Both the position numbers and the translations under genes were made by a program. A stretch of 64,000 bases of DNA, taken from contig NW_024037070.1 of NCBI RefSeq assembly GCF_015706575.1, forward strand, positions 2,723,874-2,787,873, in the 5' to 3' direction. This DNA comes from Patiria miniata (lineage: Eukaryota > Echinodermata > Asteroidea > Valvatida > Asterinidae). The notes beneath the pieces were generated by a model. The model saw only the letters and a list, made by a program, of their open reading frames with translations, did no database searches and was not told where the DNA came from. Of this stretch, positions 11,680-22,600 are shown piece after piece (within the stretch, counting starts at the first letter, position 1; each line of letters begins with the position of its first letter).

Positions 11680-12234
11680 TTAATGGGCCTCCTAAAAGAT
11701 TGTTGATGATGATGTTATTAAAGCTTTTGCTGTAAGTTTCAGAAATGAACTATTTGAGGGGTAAGTATAATAGGCTTAGATCAAATATTGTTTAACTGAC
11801 ATGTTTTGAAGTTTTGTGTTTCGAAAATGCTTGAAAAACCAAGAAAAACAAAAAAATGTTTAAGTAGTCTGGTTCCCTGACTCCACTAAAGATAAAATGG
11901 ATCAATTTATAGTTGTCGGAAAATTGTAAGGTAAGGGAACCAGTCTAGCTGGCCTGCACCCGTTCATGAACATGCCAATAGCAAACAAAATTTGGACTGA
12001 AAATTGTAAATTTGGAGCAGAAGTTGAAAAATAGTTAGGTTTTTCCAACGGTGGTCGGCCAACCACCGTTGGAAATGTATACAACAATACAAGTTTCATG
12101 AAAATGACTTGACACCAGGTGCCATAATTTTACAGGATGCCTTAGACTGTCATTTACCAACATCCTAGTAAGGTATTTGGTAAAATCTTGGAAGTTTTAT
12201 TTTTCGATGTTTGCAAATGTTGTATATATTCCCT
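11680..12234. mobile_element. TTAA-flanked MITE, copy 1 (left end decayed)
   Basis: This shares order and sequence with the better copy at 51,502-52,013: a TTTTGCTGTAA start region, the inverted pair AGTCTGGTTCCCTGAC and GGGAACCAGTCTAGCTGG, a central 34-bp palindrome (12,042-12,075), CAGGTGCCATAATTTTACAGG, and a right end GTATATATTCCCT followed by TTAA (12,235-12,238). The left terminus is degenerate, so 11,680 is approximate. There is no coding capacity. Confidence 0.65.
12042..12075. repeat. 34-bp palindrome inside TTAA MITE copy 1
   Basis: This is an almost perfect palindrome starting TTTCCAACGGTGGT, with one non-complementary pair near the centre. The homologous palindrome in copy 2 (51,823-51,856) differs at paired positions in both arms. 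Confidence 0.85.
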
Positions 12235-12339
12235 TTAAATGAAAATGAATCCATTAGGTTGATCATGTCATTCCTTCATGTGTGTGCACCGTTCTTAAAT
12301 ATCGATAACGGAGCAGAGTTACTTTGGTTCGGAATTTAA

Positions 12340-12660
12340 GTAGAATTTTACACTTTGGACGGATTTTTTTGGTAATAGCAGGCAACCATGTCAGATCAAT
12401 CAGAGATAGGATGGGGAAGAAAAATATAGGTGGATGCCACCCTTGCTTTTGGCCATAATTGTCATCTTCAAGGTCAAAGGTCAAATAAGTTCAAAATGGG
12501 TATTTCTTTAGATTTTGGAAGAATTTGGACATCAATTATTGTATGTATTTGTAAGAAAATACCTTTTTTTTTATTGTAGGTGTACTCTGAAGTTGTAATT
12601 AAGTTACTTTAAAATACTTCACCTCCGTGTATTACATTATACTGCAAAAAAGTATTATTT
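12340..12660. repeat. Dispersed repeat, left part (also at 15,690-15,920)
   Basis: This includes GGTAAT.GCAGGCAACCA, ATGGGGAAGAAAA.TAGGTGG and TATACTGCAAAAAAGT, all found in the same order and orientation at 15,690-15,800. The continuation of the repeat resumes at about 13,700-13,850, after the LINE fragment that interrupts it. Confidence 0.6.
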
Positions 12661-12678
12661 TCATGAAACACATAGAAA

Positions 12679-13698
12679 CATCATCATCATCATCATCATC
12701 ATTGGGGGGCCGCAGCGAGATGGATGCAACCAAACTCTTCCAGATTCTCTTGTCCGCCATGGCCGTGGTGATGTCATCAACGAGCTGGCTCACATCACTG
12801 CATACAGTGTCAACGTAGTTGAGTGGACTGCTCCCTCTGTTGGGGCAAGGCAATCTCCAGCAGATGAGCCCAGACAACTTGCTCTTTGGCTCTATAGCAG
12901 TGGCCGGCAAGGCGGGCTCTGCACTGTGCAACTGTAGTTGATAGGTGGGATGCTGCCGTATATTTCCGCCTAACTGTCTTTCAGTGGCGTCGCCAAGGGG
13001 GGGGGGGGGCAGGGGGGGGGCACGTGCCCCCCTGGAAAACCTAGTGCCCCCCGAGTGCCCCCCCCCCCCATCTGAGATTTGGGTTGGTAAAAAAATATAT
13101 ATATATTTTGTTATATTCAACTCCCATCATCTGAGTTGGTTTTTCAGATCGAATTTAGCATCAAATGTGGCACCATTTTGCATCTAGCCCATCCTCCGTA
13201 TGCGAAAATTTTCCAAAGGGGAGGGGGGCACCCCCTCCCCTTAGACCCCTCCCCCAGGACGGCGATCCGTATCCACCTAAGTGCCCCCCCCCATCAAATG
13301 CTGGTGCCCCCCTGTGCCCCCCAGACTGAAAAGTCTGGTGACGCCACTGCTTATGTTCCTTCCAGGAAATATTTTGCACTCTCATGAGGAGGCGAGTGTA
13401 GGTGCCATCTGGTTTCTGTTTGAGTTGCTCTTTCATAGACCATGTCTCGGCGCCGTATAGCAGAATACTTTCGACAGAGGGTCGGAAGAAAGCAAGCTTG
13501 GTGGATTGAGGTATGTCGGATTAAGTTCCAGATAGAGGGGAGTTTGTGAGAAAGTCCTTCTTGCTGTCAGCTATGTAGGAACCCAGATATTTGAAGTCCT
13601 GCACCTCTTTGAGTTGGGTGCCATCTGTGGAGAGGACAGGAGCGCGGTTCAGTGTTGCCTCATTAATGGTCATCAGCTCGGTTTTCTTGGCGTTCATA
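12679..13698 (-). pseudogene. 5'-truncated LINE (RTE-like), reverse transcriptase C-terminal region
   Basis: On the minus strand from about 13,698 the translation contains NAKKTELMTIN, LKEVQDFKYLGSYIADSKKD and, in another frame, SVESILLYGAETWSM followed by a DGTYTRLL segment. This is the region C-terminal to the catalytic motifs of a non-LTR retrotransposon reverse transcriptase. Beyond an inserted element (12,982-13,349) it resumes with NYVDTVCSD and AMADKRIWKSLVASI, matching the tail of the same protein type. It ends in a trinucleotide tail, (CAT)n on the plus strand at 12,679-12,701, a common 3' end for RTE-type LINEs. Frameshifts, a stop and the insertion make it a dead copy. The 5' break is sharp, because flanking sequence matches the uninterrupted repeat at about 15,820. 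Confidence 0.75.
12982..13349. mobile_element. G-tract hAT-like MITE inserted in the LINE
   Basis: The ends are CAGTGGCGTCGCCA on the left and TGGTGACGCCACTG on the right, enclosing long G runs and C runs and no protein. CAGTGGCGT ends are typical of a widespread hAT-type MITE group in invertebrates. It splits the LINE reading frame. The flanking 8-mers match at only four of eight positions, so a target duplication is not clean. Confidence 0.65.
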
Positions 13699-13699
13699 C

Positions 13700-13850
13700 C
13701 CGTCGCATTAATTTGAAATAGCACTTGGCACTTGAGTCCAACGGTCAGTCATTACTCTGGTGGTTTGTATCTATATTTTAATGGTATTTCTGGAAAATGA
13801 AGTGTAATTTACTTTATGTCTTCGAGTAAATCTATATTTCGTCGTGTGCC
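13700..13850. repeat. Dispersed repeat, right part
   Basis: This carries CCGTCGCAT, CACTTGGCA, GGTCAGTCATTACTCT and TCTGGAAAAT in the same order as 15,820-15,930. It is the continuation of the repeat at 12,340-12,660 beyond the LINE insertion. Confidence 0.55.
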
Positions 13851-13934
13851 CGGCAGAAGGGCATATGTGCATATGCCCTTATGTAATAGCGCGTAATGAC
13901 TAAAATGTTCCCAGCAAAAGGGCATATATTTTTG

Positions 13935-15156
13935 TTATTTCTCATCGGGATGCCAAAATCTCTTCGTTATAGTTTTGTATCACATGAAATAATCAAGTTT
14001 TAATTTTACTACTATCGAATGTTATGTATTAGCTACATAAATATCGATTGGTATGGTTAAACCCCAGATCAGAATAATTTTGTGAACTCTTATCTCAGGG
14101 TAACATAATGTTAAGTGCGTGGCATCTGGTGGAGAATCTGAACCGTGCTAAAAACATCTTTTAAAAACGTTATGCCTGAAATTTAAAAACAGTATTAAAA
14201 ATTTGATGCAGCCTCAAAAAGGGGGCCTTGGGGTTTACTGTGGATTTAACAGAATGGATGGAGCAACAACGCAACATGAATCGGTTCTTACAACAATATT
14301 CAAAATAACAAAAACGGTAACGGTTTTAGCTGAAACAAAATAATTTCAGTTGTAATGCTGCCACTCAAAGCTTCCAAATAGGGGAATATACATTCATTTT
14401 CTTTTCAAAATGTTTTCAAACAGAAAGTGGTTCCTTCAATTTGATGAGACTTTTGACATGTTATATATGAAATCGGTCTGTGATGTATGTGCTCATATAG
14501 CTCGTTTTGTCAGTTGAAAATCATAACAAGTATAATGCTCAATCAGTACAGATTGGACAAACTTCTGTCATTCGTCTTGTGTGGGTACAATCTGTGCAGG
14601 TTTAAATTGCCCCTCCCCATCACAAAAAAAATTAAATAAATGAAATATAATTAGATTATATTAAATAAATCACTATTTGGAATAGCCTGGAATATAAAAA
14701 AAATACCAAAACCGTATTTGCAGTTATTGCCGTCTTCATTTTTATGAGTCATTTTTTATTATAAAAGTGTAATCAATAACAAAATCAACCTAAGTACATG
14801 TATGAAAACTTCAGATGTCATTTTTGAGTTTTGTAATAAGTCGCTTCAACTTATCTGATACATGGATACGATCCCTTTTTAAAATGCTGCTTCACTGCCA
14901 TTGAAAAGGGGGAAAGTCTGTTAAAAAAGCTTCATTTATGGCCATTTGACTTTTCGACAAATCTCCCCCTAAAAAAAAAAAAAATGTGGAGCAGAACTGA
15001 AAGACGTTATACCCTGAGATTCTCATCTGGGGTACGGTTTAGCTATACCAATCAATTTGTATGTAGCTAATACGTAACATTCGATCTTAAAACTTGATCA
15101 TTTCAAGTTGGACAAACTAATGTAATGAAAAGGGTTTGGTATCCTGATGGGAAATA
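13935..15156. mobile_element. About 1.2-kb element or duplication with roughly 150-bp inverted arms
   Basis: The left arm (about 13,935-14,095) contains AATCAAGTTTTAA, CGAATGTTA.GTATTAGCTAC and GATTGGTAT. The right arm (about 14,995-15,156) contains the reverse complement of the same motifs in inverse order. The spacer encodes nothing recognisable. A separate palindrome made of AAGGGCATATGTG and its complement lies just outside at 13,856-13,880. It may be a decayed DNA transposon. Confidence 0.55.
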
Positions 15157-15689
15157 ATGTAAAGATGCATGTAATATGAAACTTGAAAGAAGTATAATCT
15201 GGCAAGCGCTCATTGCGTGCGAAAAGGTTTCTGACTGTGTCAATAGAGGGCGCTGTTTCTTATTTTGTTTTTTTTCTTATGTAGAATTTTCGGCGTTTTT
15301 ATCCCAGATTTTCTCATTCCCAAACAAACTGTTGATCGGGGAACAAAGTCTTTTCGTCTGAGAAGTTTTATAAAATTCGGCGAACCAGATCGCGTATCTC
15401 GAAAACTAAAGCGTTTTCGGCCTCTCGTCCCACGGACTATATTGAATATGAAACTTCAACTTGGAACTACGTTGTACCGAGATTATGTTGTGATAAGTGA
15501 GGATACCCTGAAGTATGAAGCAATACTACAATTTGGTAAATCTAACGACGTAGCAGATAATTCCATCGTTTTAATCATTACTACATTCCCTTTGTATGTG
15601 AGTTGCAATTACTTAAATTATAATAAGCTGAATTTACTGATTTTAATTAAGGCAAGTGGGTTGCCTTAAATGTATAGATTTTACGGCAT

Positions 15690-15930
15690 TTTTTTGGTAA
15701 TGGCAGGCAACCACGTTGGATTAATCAGTCATAAGATGGGGAAGAAAATGTAGGTGGATGCCACCCTTGATTTTATACTGCAAAAAAGTGTATTTTTTTC
15801 TCCAAACAATAGAAGAGTACACCGTCGCATAAACTCCAATGACACTTGGCATTTCAGTCATGTCGGTCATTACTCTCACGGTTTGTGTTTGTATCAGTTA
15901 GGTATTTTGATGGTAATTCTGGAAAATAAT
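15690..15930. repeat. Dispersed repeat without the LINE insertion (empty-site copy)
   Basis: This is homologous to 12,340-12,660 plus 13,700-13,850 and runs continuously through the point where the LINE sits in the other copy. It therefore defines both LINE boundaries. Confidence 0.6.
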
Positions 15931-18116
15931 AAAGTGTCTAATCCCGATGTGTTCAAGTCAATGTATTTTATTACCATAGTGTCCGTTTTAGCCGATTTTC
16001 GGCTAACTTTGACCGATTTTTTGTAAAAAAAACGAGTTTGACAGAAAATTTGACAGAATAGATTTTTTTGGGCAGATTTCTGGCAGAATTGTGCAAAAAT
16101 GGTTATTTGATAAAAAACAGCAAATTTGCAACAACAACAAAAGTACGTTTGTTTACAAAAGCATCAATCTTTTCAAACAAACCCTTGCAAAATAGGACAG
16201 GCTACCTGGTCTAGGTGCTGAGGTTCACTGGGAACTGGATTGAGTCTGACGCAACCGGCGTTTTGCCTGAAATTTTCGCAATTTCATATTATCTTTATGT
16301 GGCTATAGATTGTTTATAATGTAATTTGAACATTAATTAGGGCAATATTACAACATCTGCATGTGATTGAAAGTGTTTATAGTGTATTTCGAGTAATTCT
16401 GGGGAATTTGGCAGATCTTTGATAAATCCGACAGATTTTTGAAGTGCATTTAGCAGAATTTAGTCATGACCTTACTGTCACCCTGGTCAGTCAGTGGCAT
16501 CCGCCGACACCTAAATGAAAGTGCGCACCTCAAATTCCTTCACGCAGAAGCATCAGGTTGCTCTGCCCATCGATAGGTCCTATGATTAGCTTAACATCAT
16601 ATCATCATACTTTATCTGGGATGAGAACTCATTATGGATGAGGCAGTTTTTCCTCATCATCTTCCTGGTTGAAGAGACATCTTATGTGCTGTGTGATGCT
16701 TGATTGTTCTGGCCATGATGTGATACAACACTTGTAATACCATGTGCATCAGGAGGAACGCGGCGTGCATTGTTTAGAGTGCCTCCGGATTTGAACTTAT
16801 GGTGCAGGAGTTTCATGTTTGCCAGATAGACAAGTTCCCTTCAGTTACGTACCTTTTCCCCTCATCCCTGATAAGTCCAATTATGAACTCTACCTGGCAC
16901 CTGGTGTCCCGTTATGTTAACCACAACCTGAAAGTTGGATTGTCGGAGGACCTCTTGTCAAAATCTTCGATGAGATCACGGTACATTCAGAATATCTGTC
17001 AGTTGTCCCATGTTCTGTTTGACTGCAACTTTTCTTTGGTGACCAACATATTTTGGGCAAGTTACTTCCACGTCGTGTTCGTGACCATCCTCAACCAGCC
17101 AGAGCTCAAACAGCCCACTTTATGTGCCACAAAGCTGCATACATGACTTGGTTGTCCTCTTAAATCAGGGTAGGCTTAGCCATCAAACATGATCTCTGTA
17201 TAGTGTTGGCGAATGGCTACATACACACCCGCTTCTAGTCAAAAGGTCATCAAGATCATCAATTTCCATCTGTTGACCAATTTCCATCTGATGATGAATG
17301 ACTTATCAAGAAGTTGAAGCAGACAATGGAGTCTTGCCATATGAGAAAATTACTTGTGCTTGGAATTTCCTTCCAAATCTTCAAGTATTGACTGCATGCT
17401 TGGGGCACGCGAAAGGCGGTCCCGGAAGACAGGAGTTCTGGCAGCCCTCTGCAACATCATCAGGGCTTCAGTTGTCTTGGGCCAACCCTCGCCATTGGAA
17501 TCATCTCTTGGGGCCAAGCAAACTACGAGTAGGGTTGAGAACTGCGTGCTCTCTTCACTACCCTGTAATCAAGCCCTTGTGTATAATTCACATCCTCTGC
17601 TTTCTTTCCGCCTATATACTCCAAGTCCCGCGACGATGGGGGAACTGGTGACGGTGTCAGGCCATGGGTGTAGCCGGAAGCCTTAAATAGGAATGACACT
17701 GCATCTAGTCGGTGTGAGCAAGATTGTTGTCGACAAACGGAACTAGGACGAATTATAATGTATAAATAATTCCTATATATACTAATACACAGGTGCAATT
17801 TCAGCTCAGAAAACTCAGCGGAAGGAAAAGTGAAAGTCTTGATCGGTTTCTGATCTGACGGCGGCGCTATACGCGTATTAAATAACACGGATTTTCAGTT
17901 CAGCCTGGTTTTTGGGCTTTATTTTTGTAAGATCCTTCAAAATACAATGAGACATGACCTACCTAGAATGCCGATGGATGTTTCGGGCAATTTGAGCTAT
18001 CAATCCATTTATAAGAGTGTATATCTTCTGTAACTTTGCGAGAGTTCCCCGTTCATCGCACACACGCCACCATGTTTGTTGGCATGCCTCGCTATGATTT
18101 TCATGATGGCGCACCC

Positions 18117-18169
18117 TGATTAGTCATCAGTTGAATAGACTTTTAGTCTATTCAACTGATGACTAATCA
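18117..18169. repeat. Perfect 25-bp palindrome with a 3-base loop
   Basis: The left arm 18,117-18,141 starts TGATTAGTCATCAGTTG. The right arm 18,145-18,169 is its exact reverse complement, and the loop is TTT. It lies just beyond the predicted poly(A) site of gene A. It could be the core of a small fold-back element. Confidence 0.9.
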
Positions 18170-18263
18170 TGTGCTGATATCAAAAAGGTAATTCCCCGAT
18201 TCTGTGCAATAACGCCAAGTTATTTCAACAGTCATTTGACTTCTAATTCCAATCAATGTTATA

Positions 18264-18278
18264 TTTATTTCATTTATT
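18264..18278 (-). terminator. Candidate poly(A) signals of gene A
   Basis: Two AATAAA hexamers are read on the minus strand at 18,269-18,264 and 18,278-18,273, about 1.4 kb after the gene A stop codon. They are the first clear AATAAA copies on this strand downstream of the stop. This is inference from sequence only; a variant signal nearer the stop cannot be excluded. Confidence 0.5.
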
Positions 18279-18758
18279 TCCAGAATTCAGATTACAATCA
18301 TTTTAACACACTTAAAAGGAAAATAAAAATTCTTATCAAGGCATGAAAACGAAAGGTCATACACTTTACATGAAGGTGCCATACGATAACAGAAATCTTA
18401 GTATTTTGAATGAAATCACAAGAAGCAGTAGTGGTAGCTATCTGAAGTTGGATATTGCCCGATCTAAATTCTGACCGCCTTTTGGACCTGAGAAACCCAA
18501 AAATCTAAATTATAGACCTCTTAACATCGCAAGAGACCTCAAAGAACTATATGTACACGCAATCATACATTATGATCGCGGATGCGTCCGTTTGATTGAA
18601 AGATCACGTAGTGTCTGTTGATTAGGCCAACGAAAAATTTAACCAAAAATCCTGCGAAAATCTGCCTATGCGTATAAATTAAATTACAGTATATACTTCG
18701 CATCTATGGCAGTATTCATAAGATAGAATATGCGTCGGGGTGATGTAAATTCAATAAT

Positions 18759-18815
18759 GGGTTTTGCCCTTCACCGCCGTATTTTGGACGTATACGTCGG
18801 TGAAGGGCAAAACCC
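18759..18815. repeat. 23-bp inverted repeat in the predicted gene A 3' UTR
   Basis: The left arm 18,759-18,781 (GGGTTTTGCCCTTCACCG...) and right arm 18,793-18,815 are complementary at all but one position around an 11-base spacer. If the poly(A) site at 18.26 kb is used, this would be a strong hairpin in the transcript. Confidence 0.85.
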
Positions 18816-19668
18816 AATATTCAATCTATGGAATTAGTATCAAGATAAGCCACAACATTACTATTGTTTATGCTACAAGATTTTGAAAGTATATGAAATT
18901 TACATATTTGTGCTATTTGAAAACTAAACTTCAATACGTTTATATAGTGCAGTATAATTAAAATAAAATATACTTCTAGTATAAATATTAATTTGTACGT
19001 ATGAGAGGAAAATGACTTAGGGTAAGGTTTGTGCTTAAATGGGACGCCGCCTCGCTAAAACATAACTATCTTATTTGAAAAGTGATTCCAGTTGGAAAGT
19101 GGGAATTTTCAATGGCCAAGTTATGTATGAACATATTTATCAACAGACACACACAAATACGTCGCAAGACGCGAAGTCCGTCCAAAACGTTCATTTTCCT
19201 TCAGTTCGTTCTCCTTGTAAATATATACGATTAAAACTAAAAGTAATAATTGTCCCACAATTTGAAGTAACCCCCAAATACCGTTAAAGTCAATAATCAA
19301 TATAAGCGCGAGTAAGTTCGATCCAGGATAAAAGGCCGACAGATCTAGGTCAACTAAAATGTTCGGCCAAACGTAGCAGACAGACCTGTTAAAATGTACG
19401 TGAAAGAAAGAAATTGTGGAAACAATCTATAACTGATTCAAGGAACCACAATAAAACTTTTCCCTTGAACAAGACAGACACAATCATAACATAGTTGCTA
19501 ATTATTTACAGTCAAACTAAAACATCTGTGTTACAAACGACCGTTCCGTTACGTCTGAACAGCAAACTGAGATGATCGGGAAAAACAGTGACGGTGGTGT
19601 CGATGCGTTGGGCTAGGGCGCCCTCTTTATGTCTGGGTTCAAAGTTACATCACTCCTGGCTTTGATGA

Positions 19669-19682
19669 TCACGGTGCCGACC
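19669..19682 (-). CDS. Gene A exon 9 (last): C-terminus RSAP and stop
   Basis: The acceptor TTGTCCCTTTGCAG ends at 19,683. The exon contributes GG TCG GCA CCG TGA, completing AGG (Arg302) with the A left by exon 8, then Ser-Ala-Pro-stop at 19,671-19,669. Its 14 coding bases follow directly on the last ShKT cysteine. A possible branch site (CTTGAC) lies in the short gap between the acceptor and a G-tract repeat that starts only 29 bp upstream of the exon. Confidence 0.7.
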
Positions 19683-22600
19683 CTGCAAAGGGACAAGCGT
19701 CAAGTATTTCAGTAGCGGATCTAGAGGGGGTGGGTGGGGGAGTACGGGGGTTGCAATCCCCCGTGATACTAGTGAAATGGGGTCAAAAATAATACATGGA
19801 ATGCTAAACTTCGTAAGTTAATTCTCAAACAGGCGTGCCCGTCTTCACTACCCCCCCCCTTCACATCACACCCCGCCCGTTTTCTGTAAGCTAGGTCCGC
19901 CCCAGGGCCCCTGTATTTATGTCAAATTCTCTTCTGGAAGTTTAAACGAAGATGATTAAAATGTCTGCAGTTTTATGTTTAGACACAGAGGCAAAGAAGA
20001 TTTTCTTAAAATCGGAAGTCATTTACGTTTTTCTTTAGTCTTAAGAAGGTAGAACCTCCAACTTTGCCTGGCACGGACACCTTCCAATATTGGTGCTTCA
20101 TCGGTCTCCGTTGGTTTAATACTTACTGCAGCCGTAGTCGCAATTTGCTGGGCAGTTTTGCTGTTGAAAGTCCTGATCCAGCTCGCATGAGTCGGGGTTG
20201 TTCATGTCAGCACAGAAGTCGAAATCAATGTAGGGCTGTGGATTCTCACACAATTCTGATAAAAAAAGGGATTTCATGAACAAATTAGAAACTTCTGGAA
20301 TTTACATAAAGGAAAATATAAAGGAAAGGATTGTGTTGATCCTTGAAGATAGCAGAGGATTTCACTTGGATTTTCATTGTCAGGAAGAAAGGTTATAGAA
20401 AACATCTTCTACTGATTGAATCTCCGAACTCACTGAGCACTGCCAACCTGGAATACCTGTTCACATTCCTCTTCCATGCTTAACCCTCTACTCAGAGCCG
20501 GGGGGGGGGGGGTGGGGCATGGGCGTCGCCAGGATTTTTTTTAGAGGGGGGCAAAAAAAATTTTTTTGCCAAAAAATGCTTGTATTTCTCAACACATTCT
20601 CGATTTATCAGTTTTAGAGGGGGGCAGGGACATTTCCCCCCCCCAACTCATTAAATTTACACCACTTTGTCTTCGCGCCTCTTTTTCTTTTCTTTTTTTT
20701 CTTTTTTTTTTTCCTTCTTTTTTTTTTTTTTTTTTGCTTTTCCAGGGGGGGGGGGGGGGGGGCAAGTGCCCTCCCTTGCCCCCCCCTCGCGACGCCCATG
20801 GGGGGGGGGGGGGGGGGGATATTGTGTCCCCCATCCTAATTTCAAAATGCGGCGACCGGTTTTCCAAAAAAAATGGCAGGAAACCATAAGAGGGCGCTTT
20901 ACCATGTTTTTGTCCGTTTAGGTCAATTCTTATGTTTTCTTTAAATTTGGCATAGGCATTATTTTGATCAGTATCCATCCAATTAAACACCTTTTAAAAA
21001 AAAAAAAATTAATTTTTTTTTTTAAAGAAATGGCGGTTATTTCACATGACCATGAATTGTACCCTCAATTGGATTCTTGATAAGTTTGAGCAGAGAAAAC
21101 ATGATTTGGCCCACAAAAGATGCACACTTCCATGAGTTTATACAAAAATGGCCAGAGTTTATTACTAGTAGTGTTAAAAATAATCGGTTGACATGGCAAC
21201 CATGGACATCCTAGGCAGTTTGTTTTAGCACCATATTGATTCCCGAGAACAGTTAGGAAAATTCACAAGTTTTCATGCCGATCAGCCATAGCTTTCTGGA
21301 GCTATACAACAGGTTTCATTGTGAACCCCCCCCCCCCGCCACTAATTAAGCTATAAAACGCGTTTTTCACGAAAACGGACTTTCACGAAAACGGACTTTC
21401 ACGAAAACGGACTTTTACATGCAGAAATGTGGGAGGGGGGGGGGGGACCTGAGAACGGCAAGTGGCCAAGACAAGCTGGATTTGTAAAGCTGTTGCTAGA
21501 CAGGTAAAGAATGCTGCCAACAATTATAATGGTCAGCAGAGTTGCTGTGTATACAGTTGGGGTTTAGATTATATTTATCACGACTTTACTTTATTTTTTA
21601 CGACTGGAAATACGTATGTACCGGGTGAGTAAAAAAAAAAAAAAAGCGGAACCCAAACCCCCAAAATTTTATTTCATATTTAAAAAAAACATGTAGCACC
21701 AAAAATAATAATGGCTGGAAAGCCAATTTCATAAGCTACTTTTAGATGACTGAAATATCACCATTGAAACACAATGACCCTTAAACCTCTCTCGTCCAAA
21801 AAAATGCTTTTTCAAGAATCGTCGTCGCAATTGTCTTCAAACATCACCAGCAATAAAATCTCAGTTTAAACGTTCAAATTATTGAACAGAATCCCTTTGA
21901 AGGCCCGTCCTTTAAAAAAAGTAGATTTTATAAATCATATTGTTTGCTTAATCAGGGTTGTTAATAAAGATATTGTGTATTACAGTTGGTGACAGTTGTT
22001 GAAATGAGTATTCTGTGTCATGTACTTTGTTGTTCCACACAGTAAAAAACACAATGAATTGCTTTTTTTGGACGAGACAGGTTTTAGGGTCATTGTGTTT
22101 AAATGGCGATATTCTTTGAACGGATTGAGCAATTTCAGTAATGTTTTCATCTAAAAGTAGCTTATGAAATTGGCTTTCCAGTCATTATTATTTTTGGTGC
22201 TACATATGTTTTTAAATATATATTTGAACTTTATGGCGTTTGGGTTCCGCTTATTTTGACCCACCCTGTATGACACGAAATGTCCGCTGCGTCAGATGTA
22301 AACAAATGTTCACCCGGTCTTTTCTAAGGAATAGTGCGACATTAGCGGCGCCGTATCGAAAACCCGTTCTCATGTTAAATGACGGGGTTTCGAATGACGA
22401 GAATTAACACGCGACCAGTGATCGCGAACAGGATTTTCAATCCCCACTTACTGGGGAGTGTACGTTAAAAACAAAGATGGCGCCAGGCCCCTACCACAAG
22501 ATGTGTTTATCTTGTGGATAAAATTGAAAGCATCATCCAATGCAGGAGTAATTTAAAATGATAAAAAAATCAAATTGTACGTTGTCGTAGAGTGGGCTTG

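Larger units (their letters stand above)
11279..18260. other. Intergenic region between gene B and the 3' end of gene A
   Basis: Apart from the repeats listed separately (TTAA MITE, LINE fragment, hAT-like insertion, large inverted repeat, directly repeated segments and an 18.1-kb palindrome) no exon is recognisable. Open frames of about 100-134 codons at 15,265-15,669, 16,799-17,146 and 17,298-17,888 match no family I know and look like chance frames. The stretches 16,000-18,100 and 14,100-14,990 hold nothing else I can name. Confidence 0.55.

Noticed and set aside
12632..13120. 162-codon minus-strand frame
   Set aside because: Part is the tail of a dead LINE reverse transcriptase and part is the inserted G-tract MITE, so it is not a single gene.
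20566..20990. Overlapping frames rich in Lys, Pro or Phe
   Set aside because: They are produced by homopolymer runs inside a G-tract element and occur on both strands in several frames.
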